A stretch of 64,000 bases of DNA from assembly GCA_002722885.1 (NCBI GenBank), contig PBNE01000014.1, forward strand, positions 187,238-251,237. The letters are read 5' to 3'. A program made the position numbers and the translations under genes. The first letter of the stretch is position 1. Every line of letters begins with the position of its first letter. Under the pieces are notes generated by a model that had not been told where the DNA came from, ran no database searches, and worked only from the letters and a program-made list of their open reading frames with translations. This stretch comes from Rhodospirillaceae bacterium (GTDB taxonomy: Bacteria; Pseudomonadota; Alphaproteobacteria; SP197). Shown one piece after another: positions 27,297 to 36,997 of the stretch.

Positions 27297-28280
27297 GTGA
27301 GCGAACGACAGGTTCTGGAACATATCGTCAGCGATGACGAAATCGACGAACGGCTGGACCGGGTGCTGGCTGCAGCACACGCGGATCTCTCACGTGCACG
27401 AATCCAGACCCTGATTTCCGAAGGCCGCCTGATTGCCGGCGGCCGGACGATAACGGAGGCCAAATACAGGGTCAAACCGGCCGAGCGCCTGACCCTGAAC
27501 GTCCCCCCTGCCCGCCCGGCCGTGCCGGTCGGTCAGGCGATCGATCTCGACATCGTGTTCGAGGACAAACACCTGCTGGTGGTCGACAAACCAGTCGGTA
27601 TGGTCGTGCATCCGGCGGCCGGGAATCCGGACGGCACACTGGTCAACGCACTCATCGCCCATTGCGGCGACAGCCTCTCGGGCATCGGCGGCGAGAAACG
27701 TCCGGGCATCGTGCACCGGCTCGACAAGGACACTAGTGGCCTGATGGTCGTTGCCAAGACCGACGACGCCCATATCCGGCTTTCCAATGCGATTGCGACA
27801 CGCCAGGTCAGCAGGGGCTACCGCGCGCTTGTCTGGGGCGTGCCGTATCCGACGAAAGGTGAAATCGAAGGCGCGATCGGGCGAAGCGCCTCGAACCGCA
27901 AGAAGATGGCCGTCGTAATCCACGGCGGGAAGTCCGCTCTGACACGCTATGCCGTCGAACGATGCTGGGGCGTGGCGGTTTCCGAGGCCATCTGCCGGCT
28001 GGCAACCGGCCGCACCCATCAGATTCGCGTCCATATGTCCCACATTGGGCATTCCGTGCTCGGCGATCAGGTCTACGGCGCCAGAAGCGGCGCACGGCGC
28101 GAGCGGCTTCCCGAACCGGCACAGAGTGCACTCGCCGGATTCCACCGTCAGGCGCTTCACGCAGCCCATCTTGGCTTTCATCATCCTGCCACAAATGACC
28201 TGCTAGAGTTTGAAAGTGCCCTGCCTGAGGACATGGCAGACCTTGTCCGGGCCCTCGATGATGCCTATCTGAAAGGGTAA
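27297..28280 (+). CDS. rluD: 23S rRNA pseudouridine synthase, RluD-type
   Basis: A 327-residue RluA-family pseudouridine synthase. An N-terminal S4 RNA-binding domain (RLDRVLAAAHADLSRARIQT) is followed by the catalytic domain with HRLDKDTSGLMVVAK, whose aspartate forms the catalytic centre (about residue 143), and RTHQIRVHMSHIGH. RluD modifies helix 69 of 23S rRNA, important for ribosome assembly. A GTG at 27297 is the likely start. Position next to rpoH is common in alphaproteobacteria. Confidence 0.9.
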   Translation: MSERQVLEHIVSDDEIDERLDRVLAAAHADLSRARIQTLISEGRLIAGGRTITEAKYRVKPAERLTLNVPPARPAVPVGQAIDLDIVFEDKHLLVVDKPVGMVVHPAAGNPDGTLVNALIAHCGDSLSGIGGEKRPGIVHRLDKDTSGLMVVAKTDDAHIRLSNAIATRQVSRGYRALVWGVPYPTKGEIEGAIGRSASNRKKMAVVIHGGKSALTRYAVERCWGVAVSEAICRLATGRTHQIRVHMSHIGHSVLGDQVYGARSGARRERLPEPAQSALAGFHRQALHAAHLGFHHPATNDLLEFESALPEDMADLVRALDDAYLKG

Positions 28281-28299
28281 CGATCCCCACCCTTTGGTT

Positions 28300-28327
28300 T
28301 TGGCTGTACCGGCGGCACGCGTATAAT
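28300..28327 (+). promoter_or_regulatory. candidate promoter of rpoH
   Basis: TTGGCT (28300-28305), 16 bases, then a consensus TATAAT (28322-28327), 45 bases before the rpoH ATG. A sigma-70-type site. Confidence 0.6.
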
Positions 28328-28372
28328 CGGCGGGCGGTCTGCGCGCCTTCCGACCACAGAGAACGGACTGAC

Positions 28373-29254
28373 ATGGCCCAAGCCCTTCCCGCCCTGACCC
28401 CAGAAAGCAGCCTTTCGGGCTATCTGCGCGAGATCAGGAAATTCCCCATGCTCGAGCCCGAGCAGGAGTTCCAGCTTGCCAAAAGCTGGCGCGAAGACGG
28501 TGACGTCGACGCCGCGCATGAACTCGTCACCAGCCATCTGCGTTTGGTCGCCAAAATCGCCATGGGTTACCGCGGTTATGGCCTGCCGATCGCCGAACTG
28601 ATCTCGGAAGGCAATGTAGGCCTGATGCAGGCCGTCAAGCGCTTTGACCCCGACAAGGGCTTCCGCCTGGCGACCTATGCCATGTGGTGGATCCGCGCCG
28701 CGATTCAGGAATACATCCTGCACTCTTGGTCTCTCGTGAAGATGGGAACGACTGCCTCCCAGAAGAAATTATTCTTTAATCTTAGAAAGTTAAAAGGACA
28801 ACTTCAAGCGATAGAAGATGGCGATATGCACCCGGATACGGTGACCGAGATCGCCACCCGGCTGGATGTCCCCGAACAGGACGTCATCTCCATGAACCGG
28901 CGCCTGTCGAGCCCGGATCACTCGCTCAATGCCCCGCTGCAGGCCGATGGCGACGGCGAGTGGCAGGACTGGCTGGTCGACGAGAGCGACAACCAGGAGG
29001 AGATCCTGGGTGACAAGCAGGAGCTGGAATCCCGCCGCGCCCTGCTCTCCGAAGCCATGGAAGCGCTCAATGACCGTGAGCGTCACATCCTTGTGGAACG
29101 TCGCCTGTCGGACAATCCCAAGACCCTCGAAGACCTCTCGCAGGAGTACGACATCAGCCGCGAGCGAGTACGTCAGATCGAGGTTCGAGCCTTCGAGAAA
29201 CTTCAGAAGGCCGTCCGCAACGCCGCCGCAGAAAGGCGCAGTGCCGCAAGCTGA
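28373..29254 (+). CDS. rpoH: RNA polymerase sigma-32 factor RpoH
   Basis: A 293-residue heat-shock sigma factor. Region 2 holds HLRLVAKIAMGYRGYGLPIAE and the -10 recognition stretch RLATYAMWWIRAAIQEYIL. The RpoH box QKKLFFNLRK (about 129-138) is diagnostic and mediates chaperone control. Region 4 ends with SRERVRQIEVRAFEKLQKA. The start at 28373 follows a clear promoter. A short AT-rich patch near 28765-28800 encodes the RpoH box. Confidence 0.96.
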   Translation: MAQALPALTPESSLSGYLREIRKFPMLEPEQEFQLAKSWREDGDVDAAHELVTSHLRLVAKIAMGYRGYGLPIAELISEGNVGLMQAVKRFDPDKGFRLATYAMWWIRAAIQEYILHSWSLVKMGTTASQKKLFFNLRKLKGQLQAIEDGDMHPDTVTEIATRLDVPEQDVISMNRRLSSPDHSLNAPLQADGDGEWQDWLVDESDNQEEILGDKQELESRRALLSEAMEALNDRERHILVERRLSDNPKTLEDLSQEYDISRERVRQIEVRAFEKLQKAVRNAAAERRSAAS

Positions 29255-29261
29255 CCTTCAT

Positions 29262-29295
29262 CACGATGCTGCCCCCCTGCGGGGCCGTCATCGTG
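29262..29295 (+). terminator. hairpin after rpoH
   Basis: CACGATG pairs with CATCGTG (29262-29268 with 29289-29295), with an inner GCCCC/GGGGC stem and a short loop. There is no T-run afterwards, so it may be factor-dependent or only stabilise the mRNA end. Confidence 0.55.
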
Positions 29296-29409
29296 GTCCT
29301 CAGTCGCCAGACGGGAAGCTCCGCATCCATTGTCTCACGGGCCTGACCGGCCCGGGGACGCGGTCGTGCCCCTGCCAACGACGCTGAGCCGTGCTCATCG
29401 TCGTTCGGG

Positions 29410-30585
29410 TTAGTCAATCCGCCACATCTCGCGCGGCGCGCGTTTGGTCAGCAGTTCGCAGCCGTCTTCGGTGATCAAGACGTTTTCTTCGTGAACGATC
29501 ATGCGGCCCGGAGCGAATTCCATGCCGGGCTCGATGGTGAGCACAACACCCGGCTCCAGAAGCGTCGTGTCGCCGGGCATGTTGGACGGCGGCTCGGTGA
29601 GCTGCATGCCGAGGCCGTGGCCCATCCGGCCGACGTTGTTGCCCAGTGAGCCTGCAGCTTCGATGACCTTTGATTGCGCGTCGAAGACGTCTTCAACTGT
29701 AGCGCCGGGTCGAGCAGCAGCGATACCAGCTTCCGTGGCGTCCCAGACAGCGGCATTGGCGCGCTTGGCTTCGTCGCTGATGTCACCGACGGCCCAATGG
29801 CGGTCGAAATCACAGAAGTAGCCATCGTAGGTCGAACCGGTGTCGATGAACATGATGTCACCGGCCTCGAGTGTCTTGTCCAGCGGACCACAAACGATCT
29901 GGGGCACGCCGTCTGGCCCGGCAATGGCCGGTAGAAAGGGCACCGCATCGGCCCCACGACGGAGAATATCCATCGAGAGCTTGCGGCAGACCTCCCGCAG
30001 GTGTTCGCCTTCGGAGATCAGCGACACGAGCCCTTCGTAGGCCTCACTGGCGATCTGGCAGATGTAGTGGATTCGCGCGATCTCGGCAGGCGTCTTCACC
30101 CGGCGGGCCTCCCAGATGCACGGGGAGCCGTCGGTGATCTCGAGGCCCGGCAAGGCATCTCGCAGGTCGAGAAACTGAATGACAGGCATACGCAGCGACA
30201 TCTCACGGCCCAGCTCGGCGCCCATGCGGCCGAACCGCCGTGGAAGCTGTGCCAGGGTCGAGGCCAGCAGGCTGGTGCCGTCGTCTTCGGGCCGCGGCGA
30301 CTGCCAGGAGCGCACATCGTCGATCCAGGTCCTTCCCATCTGAGGCGCACCGATGTCAGGCACGACGGCGATCGGCTTGCCGTCCGCCGGCACGACCAGG
30401 AACCAGGGCCGTGTGGGGCTCTCCCAGAACTGGGTTTCGAAGCCCGTGACATAGCGGATGTCGTGGGGCGTGGTGAGCAGCAGGGCATCGAACTCATGCT
30501 CCCGCATGATCCGCTGGGCCCGAGCGATGCGGGTTTCGAACTCGGATTCCGGAAATCCGTGACCGGGTGCACTCAGGTCTGTCAT
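29410..30585 (-). CDS. M24 family metallopeptidase (Xaa-Pro aminopeptidase/creatinase-like)
   Basis: A 391-residue pita-bread-fold protein. Metal ligands: the two aspartates in FIDTGSTYDGYFCDFDR (about 245 and 256), His in GHGLGMQ (about 322), Glu in TIEPGME (about 351) and Glu in VHEENVL (about 366). The N-terminal creatinase-like domain has DALLLTTPHDIRYVTGFETQ. Likely hydrolyses an Xaa-Pro or N-substituted bond. The DxD metal motif of DMSP lyase DddP is absent, which argues against that role. It lies 12 bases after a small secreted-protein gene. Confidence 0.85.
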   Translation of the reverse strand: MTDLSAPGHGFPESEFETRIARAQRIMREHEFDALLLTTPHDIRYVTGFETQFWESPTRPWFLVVPADGKPIAVVPDIGAPQMGRTWIDDVRSWQSPRPEDDGTSLLASTLAQLPRRFGRMGAELGREMSLRMPVIQFLDLRDALPGLEITDGSPCIWEARRVKTPAEIARIHYICQIASEAYEGLVSLISEGEHLREVCRKLSMDILRRGADAVPFLPAIAGPDGVPQIVCGPLDKTLEAGDIMFIDTGSTYDGYFCDFDRHWAVGDISDEAKRANAAVWDATEAGIAAARPGATVEDVFDAQSKVIEAAGSLGNNVGRMGHGLGMQLTEPPSNMPGDTTLLEPGVVLTIEPGMEFAPGRMIVHEENVLITEDGCELLTKRAPREMWRID

Positions 30586-30597
30586 GTCTTCACGTTC

Positions 30598-30879
30598 CTA
30601 AAGGCAGGTAAAATCAACGTCGACGCAGATCGGCTGGCCGGCGCGTTCTGCCTCATCGGGACTGCAGCAAATCTCTTCGACCGACTGTGCGGAAGGATCG
30701 CCGGCCACTTCTTCGGGTTCGTTTTCGAACTTCCAGATCACCAGCTCGTCGTCCTGCGGTTCGTACTGATCGATCTCCGGCGCCTCCGGAAACAACGATT
30801 GCGTTTCGTCGGCAAACTGCGCCGCTGCAGGAGCCACCAGAGCTATGGCAAGAGCCAGAATCATCGCCGCTGCTTTCAT
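30598..30879 (-). CDS. small secreted protein of unknown function
   Basis: A 93-residue protein with a clear signal peptide (MKAAAMILALAIALVAPAAA, then cleavage before QFADET). The mature part is acidic and has four cysteines (ICCSPDE, QPICVDVDFTCL), which could form two disulfides in the periplasm. I do not recognise a family. ATG 30879 is 35 bases after purA and the gene ends 12 bases before the M24 peptidase, so all three may be cotranscribed. Confidence 0.6.
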   Translation of the reverse strand: MKAAAMILALAIALVAPAAAQFADETQSLFPEAPEIDQYEPQDDELVIWKFENEPEEVAGDPSAQSVEEICCSPDEAERAGQPICVDVDFTCL

Positions 30880-30913
30880 GGTCGTATCCCTGCTGCGGTT
30901 GCCGCTCGGTCGA

Positions 30914-32206
30914 TCAGTCGGCGAACGGATCGGTGACCATGATTGTATCCTCACGTTGCGGGCTTGTGGAGAGCAGCGCCACAGGCGCTTCGATCAACTC
31001 CTCGATACGACGGACGTACTTGATACATGTCGCCGGGAGCTGAGCCCATGAACGGGCACCCTGGGTGCTGTCCTGCCAGCCATCCAACGTTTCATAGATC
31101 GGTTCCACACCCGCCTGGATGTGCGGCCCGGCCGGCAGGTGGTCGAGCGTCACACCCTGATAACGGTAGCCGACACAGACCTTCAGCGCCTCCATACCGT
31201 CGAGGACATCGAGCTTGGTGAGCGCGATGCCGTCGATGCCGCCGACCTTGATGGCCTGGCGTGTCATCACGGCATCGAACCAGCCGCAACGCCGTGCACG
31301 GCCTGTCACTGTACCGAACTCGTGGCCGCGCTCCCCCAGAAGCTTGCCGACCTCGTTGTCCTGTTCCGTCGGGAACGGCCCCGCCCCGACCCTGGTCGTG
31401 TAGGCTTTGGTGATGCCCAGGACATAGTTCAGTGCACCCGGTCCGATTCCGGCCCCGACGGCTGCGGCGGCGGCCACCGTGTTGGACGACGTCACGAAGG
31501 GATAGGTGCCGTGGTCGATATCGAGGAAATGCGCCTGCGCACCTTCGAACAGAATCCGGCGCCCCCGGCGACGCAAATCCTCCAGACGGCGCCAGACTGG
31601 CTGGGCGAAGCCAAGGAGGCGCGGTGCCATCTCGTTGATCCCGGCGATCAATTCGTCGCGGTCGACAGCAGGCATCTCCAGGCCGCGCCGCAGGGCGTTG
31701 TGATGGTCGAGCAGCATATCGACCTTGTGCGCCAGCGTGTCAGGATCATCGAGATCACAGATACGCACAGTGCGCCGGGCGGCCTTGTCCTCGTAGGCCG
31801 GGCCGATGCCGCGGCCCGTGGTGCCAATGGCGTGCTTGCCGCGAGCCTCTTCACGGGCGCGATCCAACTCACCATGAAGCGGCAGGATCAGCGAGGCGTT
31901 CTCGGCGATCAGAAGCGTGTCGGGTGTGACCTCCACGCCCTGATCCTTGATGCGGTCAATCTCGGCAAACAGCGCCCACGGGTCGATGACAAGCCCGTTG
32001 CCCAGAATCGAGAGTTTTCCGGGACGGACAACGCCCGACGGCAGGAGCGAGAGTTTGAACGTCTGGTTGTCGATTTGCAGCGTGTGGCCGGCGTTGTGGC
32101 CGCCCTGGAAGCGCACAACGACATCGGCGCGCTCCGAAAGCCAGTCGACAATCTTTCCCTTGCCTTCGTCTCCCCACTGGGAGCCGACGACCGCAACATT
32201 CGCCAT
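30914..32206 (-). CDS. purA: adenylosuccinate synthetase
   Basis: A 430-residue enzyme that joins IMP and aspartate with GTP to make adenylosuccinate, the first step from IMP to AMP. The N-terminal P-loop variant [18 protein letters not shown] (about 5-22), GGHNAGHT (about 36-43), [16 protein letters not shown] (about 130-145) and TKLDVLDG near 330 are all standard. Length is normal. Start at ATG 32206. Confidence 0.97.
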   Translation of the reverse strand: MANVAVVGSQWGDEGKGKIVDWLSERADVVVRFQGGHNAGHTLQIDNQTFKLSLLPSGVVRPGKLSILGNGLVIDPWALFAEIDRIKDQGVEVTPDTLLIAENASLILPLHGELDRAREEARGKHAIGTTGRGIGPAYEDKAARRTVRICDLDDPDTLAHKVDMLLDHHNALRRGLEMPAVDRDELIAGINEMAPRLLGFAQPVWRRLEDLRRRGRRILFEGAQAHFLDIDHGTYPFVTSSNTVAAAAAVGAGIGPGALNYVLGITKAYTTRVGAGPFPTEQDNEVGKLLGERGHEFGTVTGRARRCGWFDAVMTRQAIKVGGIDGIALTKLDVLDGMEALKVCVGYRYQGVTLDHLPAGPHIQAGVEPIYETLDGWQDSTQGARSWAQLPATCIKYVRRIEELIEAPVALLSTSPQREDTIMVTDPFAD

Positions 32207-32334
32207 GACAGAGAAACCCCAAAAAATTGGTTACAGCGAAATATAGAGGACAGACAGGCCAACGAGCCATCGCGAAGGTGCCTGAGTCAGGCAATCGTCC
32301 CCAGAAAATCACCTAAGCGGATGCCCGAAAGCGT

Positions 32335-32354
32335 ACCCCGGCAGAAATCGGGGT
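32335..32354 (-). terminator. hairpin downstream of serA
   Basis: ACCCCG, eight bases, CGGGGT forms a perfect 6-base stem just after the serA stop at 32361. On the minus strand it is followed by CGCTTTCGG, a weak T-run. Plausible terminator of the serC-serA unit. Confidence 0.45.
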
Positions 32355-32360
32355 CTGACC

Positions 32361-33382
32361 TCAGGTTTCGCCGTTGAACCTCAGGCTTTCTGTCTGACTG
32401 ATTCCCTCGTGGGCACGGATGGTCGCGAGAACATCGGCGGGGAGCGCCTGGTCGATGCGGATCAAAGCGATGGCGTCGCCACCTGGTCGGCAACCTGCTG
32501 GGCCACCTTTTCCTGGGCTTCGGCTGTGGAGGCCCCGAGATGAGATGTCATGACAACATTTCCGAGCTCAAGCAGCGGTTTGTCATGGGGCGGCTCGACA
32601 CTGAAGACATCCAGCGCCACGCCGGCGACATGGCCGTACACCAGCGCGTCATGAAGCGCCGATTCCTCGACGATCCCGCCGCGGGCGCAGTTTACGACCC
32701 TGAGGCCCGGACGGGCTAGAGCGAGCTCCTCGGCACCGACAAAGCCGCGCGTGGCATCGTTCAATGGGTCATGCACCGAGATCACATCGGCACGGCGCAT
32801 GAGGTCCGGCAAGTCTAGCTTCTCTACACCGAGTTCCAATGCGCGTTCGTCAGACAGGAAGGGATCGGCGACGATCACTTTTATGCGCAGGCCCTGCGCT
32901 CAGGTCGCCACGATAGAACCAATGTTCCCGCAGCCGACGAGACCCAGTGTCTTGCCTGCCAGTTCCATGCCGACAAAACGGGACTTCTCCCACTTGCCGT
33001 CGCGCATCGACCGGTCGGCTGAGGGAATCTGACGAGCCAGCGCCATCATCATGGCAATGGCGTGCTCCGCGGCGGTGACAACGTTGCCGAATGACGTGTT
33101 CATGACCACGACACCACGGGCGGTAGCCACGCCGACGTCGACATTGTCAACGCCGATCCCTGCCCGACCGATCAACTGGAGACCGTTCGCAGCATCCAAT
33201 GCTGCTGCATCCACCATGGTCGACGAGCGGATCAGCAGTCCGTCATAAGCACCAAGGGTTTCAAACATGTCAGCGGGATCGAGGCCTGTGATGACATCGA
33301 CCGCCACGCCGCGATCCCTGAGGATCGTCTCGGCATCGGGGCTCATCTTGGCGGCAATGAGAACCTTGGGTTGGTCGGTCAT
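32361..33382 (-). pseudogene. serA: phosphoglycerate dehydrogenase, nonsense mutation plus internal deletion
   Basis: SerA makes 3-phosphohydroxypyruvate, the first step of serine synthesis. The N-terminal part (RAGIGVDNVD, GLVGCGNIGSIVA) stops at an in-frame TGA at 32900-32902; CGA to TGA would explain it. Beyond it the same frame continues (VNCARGGIVEESALHDAL, MTSHLGASTAEAQEKVAQQ). Near 32475 it jumps, in another frame, to the last 40 residues of the ACT domain (ALIRIDQALPADVLATIRAH, end at 32361). Roughly 170-190 residues of a typical 525-residue SerA are missing. Start overlaps the serC stop by four bases. Confidence 0.87.
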
Positions 33383-34515
33383 GCCGCCTCCTGTTTCGCC
33401 ATAGCATGGGCCCAGTCGAGCCAGGGCAGCAACGCCTCGATATCGGTTGTCTCAACCGTGGCGCCGCACCAGATGCGCAGGCCCGGCGGTGCCTTGCGGT
33501 AGGCGCCGATGTCATAGGCGACGTTCTCCTCGCTCAGCAAAGCCGCAATCCGCTTGGGGTCAGCCGGTGTGTCGACCAGCCTGAGGCAGACCGACGTTGT
33601 GGAGGCATGGGCCGGATCAGCGCTCAGGCCCGCAATCCACGGGGTTCGGGCAACCCAGCCATAGAGGACCGAGGCGCTTGCATCGGAGCGAGCCATCAGG
33701 GCTGGAAGACCACCGAGATCCCGTGCCCAGCTGAGCCCGTCGATCGCATCTTCGACGCAGAGCATCGAAGGCGTGTTGATGGTCTCACCCCGAAAGATGC
33801 CTTCGATGAGTTTGCCGTCTTTCGTGAGGCGGAAGAGCTTGGGCAACGGCCGCATGGGTGGCACGGATTCAAGGCGCTCGACGGCACGGGGCGACAGCAC
33901 CAACATGCCATGGGCGCCCTCCCCGCCCAGCACCTTCTGCCAGGACCAGGTCGTCACATCGAGCCTGTCCCACGGCAAGTCCATGGCGAAGGCGGCGCTG
34001 GTGGCATCACAGATACTGAGGCCTTCCCGGTCCGGTGCGATCCATGCACCATCGGGGACACGCACGCCCGATGTGGTCCCGTTCCACGTGAACACGACAT
34101 CACGGGTCCAGTCGACCGCCGACAGATCGGGCAGTTCGCCGTAGCTGGCCTCCAGAATGCGCAGGTCGTCGAGCGCCAGTTCCTGGGTGACATCGCCGAC
34201 CCATTCGCTCCCGAAGCTCTCCCAGGCCAGCATGTCGACCCCGCGCGATCCCAACAGGGACCACAACGTCAGCTCCACCGCGCCGGTGTCCGAACCCGGC
34301 ACGATGCCGATACGATGGGTCTCAGGGATGCCCAGCACCTCGCGGGTCAGATCGATCACCTGAGCCAGTTTAGCCTTGCCGGGTACTGCACGATGCGAAC
34401 GGCCCAGCCAGGCCTGCGAGAGCTTGTCCAGAGACCAGCCGGGCCGCTTGGCACACGGGCCGGACGAGAAAAAAGGACGTGCAGGACGGAGCGTCGGTCT
34501 ATCGATGGTAGTCAT
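33379..34515 (-). CDS. serC: phosphoserine aminotransferase
   Basis: A 378-residue PLP aminotransferase of the alphaproteobacterial SerC type, converting 3-phosphohydroxypyruvate to phosphoserine; also used in pyridoxal phosphate synthesis. [17 protein letters not shown] is the family N-terminus. The PLP lysine sits in [16 protein letters not shown] (about residue 194). [15 protein letters not shown] carries the cofactor aspartate. ATG 34515 suits the family; the frame extends to 34578. It is intact although serA, translationally coupled downstream, is dead, so a vitamin B6 role may maintain it. Confidence 0.92.
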   Translation of the reverse strand: MTTIDRPTLRPARPFFSSGPCAKRPGWSLDKLSQAWLGRSHRAVPGKAKLAQVIDLTREVLGIPETHRIGIVPGSDTGAVELTLWSLLGSRGVDMLAWESFGSEWVGDVTQELALDDLRILEASYGELPDLSAVDWTRDVVFTWNGTTSGVRVPDGAWIAPDREGLSICDATSAAFAMDLPWDRLDVTTWSWQKVLGGEGAHGMLVLSPRAVERLESVPPMRPLPKLFRLTKDGKLIEGIFRGETINTPSMLCVEDAIDGLSWARDLGGLPALMARSDASASVLYGWVARTPWIAGLSADPAHASTTSVCLRLVDTPADPKRIAALLSEENVAYDIGAYRKAPPGLRIWCGATVETTDIEALLPWLDWAHAMAKQEAA

Positions 34516-34712
34516 GGCTGCTTTCCCGCGGCGGCGGGGGAGGAGAGTTCTAACACGGACACACGTCAGGTCGAGCACGAACCGCTGTCATCGTCATACG
34601 TCATGTAACACCTGGCCGTCGGAAACTGTTTTGATCAGACTCAAACAGGAGCGCGATTGTCATTGCGTTACCCGACGGGGGCATCGACGACCTTCCGACA
34701 TCAATCAATCCG

Positions 34713-34762
34713 ATCCCGCGTTACGACAGGATGCGGGATGGATGGCCCGGTCAAGCCGGGCC
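34713..34762. repeat. REP-like palindromes between phzF-like gene and serC
   Basis: Two adjacent dyads: ATCCCGC...GCGGGAT (34713-34739) and GGCCCGGTCAAGCCGGGCC (34744-34762). They lie in the 266-base gap that must also hold the serC promoter. Their style matches the palindromic elements common in alphaproteobacterial intergenic DNA, such as that at 38276. Confidence 0.55.
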
Positions 34763-34781
34763 GGAACAGAGCGTGGCGCCG

Positions 34782-35585
34782 TCAGCCCGGAATGTGGGCG
34801 ATTCCTTCGAGGTATTTGACGGCGCGGCCGGCGATTTCGACACGCTCGCCCTGGAGCTCGCAGAACAGCTCGCCGCCGCGCTGTGAAATCTGAAAGGCGT
34901 GGATGCGGTTCTGGCCCAGACGCTGTGCCCAGTAGGGCACGATCATGCAATGGGCCGAACCAGTGACGGGGTCTTCGGGTATACCATGGGCCGGGGCGAA
35001 GTAGCGCGAGGCAGCATCACCTTGTCCGGACTCGCGGGGCGCGGTGCAGATGATGCCTTTGCCCGAGTCACGCAGAAGGCCGCCCAGGCGCGACAGATCC
35101 GGAGCCAGTTCCGCGACATCGGATTCGTGCTCATAAACGAAGAGGTAGTTACTGCCCTCCAGCACTTCAGAGGGCGCCGCGCCAACTGCATCCGCAAGGT
35201 CGCCGGGGATATCGATGCCGTGGAGGCTCTCGGCAGGAAAGTCGAGGGCGTAGAGCCCCCGCTTGCGGCGGACATAAAGACGCCCGCTGCGGGTGTCGAA
35301 CGCGACCTCATCCATCTCCTGATCGATCTCGGTCATCAGGATAAAGGCGGTCGCAAGGGTCGCGTGACCACAGAGATCGACCTCCACCGTGGGGGTGAAC
35401 CAGCGCAGTTCAAAAGCCTCATCGATACCCGGCCGGAAAAAGGCGGTCTCCGCCAGATTGTTCTCGGCCGCGATGGCCTGCATCTGCTCTTCGCGCAACC
35501 ACTCTTCGAGCGGCATGACGGCAGCGGGATTGCCGCCGAAGAGGTGACCGGTGAAGGCATCGACCTGGTAGAGGGGGTAACGCAC
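34782..35585 (-). CDS. PhzF family isomerase/epimerase
   Basis: A 267-residue PhzF-fold protein. YQVDAFTGHLFGGNPAAVM (about 6-24), the catalytic glutamate in NNLAETAFF (about 47), the TPTVEVDLCGHATLATAF block (about 64-81) and the late DPVTGSAHC (about 206-214) are all conserved. PhzF itself isomerises a phenazine precursor; most homologues have unknown substrates and no phenazine genes are present here. Complete at normal length. Confidence 0.88.
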   Translation of the reverse strand: MRYPLYQVDAFTGHLFGGNPAAVMPLEEWLREEQMQAIAAENNLAETAFFRPGIDEAFELRWFTPTVEVDLCGHATLATAFILMTEIDQEMDEVAFDTRSGRLYVRRKRGLYALDFPAESLHGIDIPGDLADAVGAAPSEVLEGSNYLFVYEHESDVAELAPDLSRLGGLLRDSGKGIICTAPRESGQGDAASRYFAPAHGIPEDPVTGSAHCMIVPYWAQRLGQNRIHAFQISQRGGELFCELQGERVEIAGRAVKYLEGIAHIPG

Positions 35586-35617
35586 GATGGGGCTCCTGGA
35601 GGTTCTGGCCTGGGATG

Positions 35618-36493
35618 TCAGGCGGCGGACCGTACCTCGTCGCGCCCCTCACCGAAACGCGCCTGTTCCCAACCCAGGATGGCCTGCTTGCGCACCGGCC
35701 CCCAGGCGTAGTTGTGGAACGGCCCGGTCTTGCGAATGACACGATGGCACGGAATGAGAAAAGCGATGGGATTGCGGGCAACTGCCGAGGCGGTGGCACG
35801 AACCGCGCGCTCGTCGCCGCTGCGGCGGGCAAGGTCCTGATAGGAAGTTACGGTTGCTGCGGGAATGCGCAGCAACGCCTCCCATGTGCGGATCTGGAAA
35901 TTCGTCCCACGCAGATGCAGCGAGATGGGTTCACCCTTGGGGTCTTCCGAAAAGATACGCTGCACGATGGCGCCCGTCGCCGGATGATCCTCTGCAAACT
36001 CCGCTCTGGGCCAGTGCGCCGAAAGCTGATCTGTGAACCATACGCTGCCGGACGCCTCCGCCGGGGCAAAGCTGAGCGAGCAGATGCTGCGATCGGTCAT
36101 CGCCAGACCACAGAGACCGAAGGGAGTTTCATGCACGCCGTGGCGCAGCGACAAGCCCTCGTTGCCCCGACGGACATCGCTCGGCGTAACGGCCTCGGTC
36201 ACAACAAAGAGGTTATGGAGGCGCGAAGGACCGGAGAGCCCAGCGTCAAACGCAGCATCAAGCAAGGGGCTGGAGCGCTCCAGAAGCCCGCGGGCATAGT
36301 CGGCCGTCAGAAATTGAAGGAATCGTTTGGGTCTGATTCCGGCCCAGCGGCGGAACATGCGCTGAAAGTGCCAAGGGCTGAGACCAACTTCAGCCGCGAG
36401 TTCTTCCAGGTCCGGCTTATCCTGGAAGTTCTCGTCGAGATAGGTGATCGCCTGCTCGATGCGGGCGTAGTCACTGGCGTGGCTCTGGCTCAT
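35618..36493 (-). CDS. Ada-type regulator/methylated-DNA-protein cysteine methyltransferase
   Basis: A 291-residue fusion. Residues about 1-105 form an AraC-type helix-turn-helix (AAEVGLSPWHFQRMFRRWAG), and the C-terminal half an O6-alkylguanine-DNA alkyltransferase with the acceptor cysteine in IPCHRVI (about residue 259) and the RATASAVARNPIAFL helix. The N-terminal zinc Ada domain that repairs phosphotriesters is absent, so the induction signal must differ from E. coli Ada. ATG 36493 (MSQSHASDYARIEQAI) fits the AraC domain; a frame to 36583 adds an unlikely leader. Confidence 0.88.
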   Translation of the reverse strand: MSQSHASDYARIEQAITYLDENFQDKPDLEELAAEVGLSPWHFQRMFRRWAGIRPKRFLQFLTADYARGLLERSSPLLDAAFDAGLSGPSRLHNLFVVTEAVTPSDVRRGNEGLSLRHGVHETPFGLCGLAMTDRSICSLSFAPAEASGSVWFTDQLSAHWPRAEFAEDHPATGAIVQRIFSEDPKGEPISLHLRGTNFQIRTWEALLRIPAATVTSYQDLARRSGDERAVRATASAVARNPIAFLIPCHRVIRKTGPFHNYAWGPVRKQAILGWEQARFGEGRDEVRSAA

Positions 36494-36784
36494 GGTTCGT
36501 CTCCGACTCGTGTGGGCTGTCGAGACGGAAGGTAAGAAGCCGGGAGACAGCAAACGACCCGGTTCTTGCGGCTGGTTGGTCACGACACCACACGCGCCAG
36601 ATTACGCGACACGGCAGCGTCGCGCGACCGGAGACAATCTCGGAGTAGGTTCACAGGCTTCTCCAGGGAAGAGTACTCCGGCCGCGCGGACACCGTGGCT
36701 TGAAAGAACGTTCGGGGATGGTTCCGACGAGAAGGTCCCCAAACGTCCACGCAAGCGATGACAGATGGCGTTACATCCGTGGTT
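36494..36784. other. intergenic stretch, nothing recognised
   Basis: About 290 bases upstream of the Ada-like gene. It should contain that gene's promoter. I see no convincing coding frame, RNA gene or palindrome. Confidence 0.4.
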
Positions 36785-36997
36785 TCACGCTTTCCAGAAT
36801 GGCTTGTTGGCCTCGCGGAGCGCGTCGGAATACTCGATCCCCATGTCCTTCATGAGTCGGTCATTGAGCAACCGCATGGCATGGGGCTGTTCGCTGCGGT
36901 TCTGCCAGGCAATCAGGGTGTCCGGCACCACGGTGGCAACACGGCAGGCCGCGCGCCAGATGGTGTTGGCAGCGACTAGGGCGGAAGACGTGGCGTT
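36785..36997 (-). pseudogene. DUF1127 protein, 5'-truncated
   Basis: The C-terminal DUF1127 motif is plain: LNDRLMKDMGIEYSDALREA followed by NKPFWKA. Upstream, SSALVAANTIWRAACRVATV is a plausible first helix, but no start codon with a ribosome site is seen. The reading frame runs into the antisense of the truncated MocR gene at about 37000. The original 5' end was probably removed by the same deletion. Confidence 0.6.

Noticed and set aside
29410..30585. M24 protein as DMSP lyase DddP
   Set aside because: DddP carries a DxD metal motif in the first ligand loop; here the loop reads IDTGSTYDGYFCDFD, the normal peptidase form.
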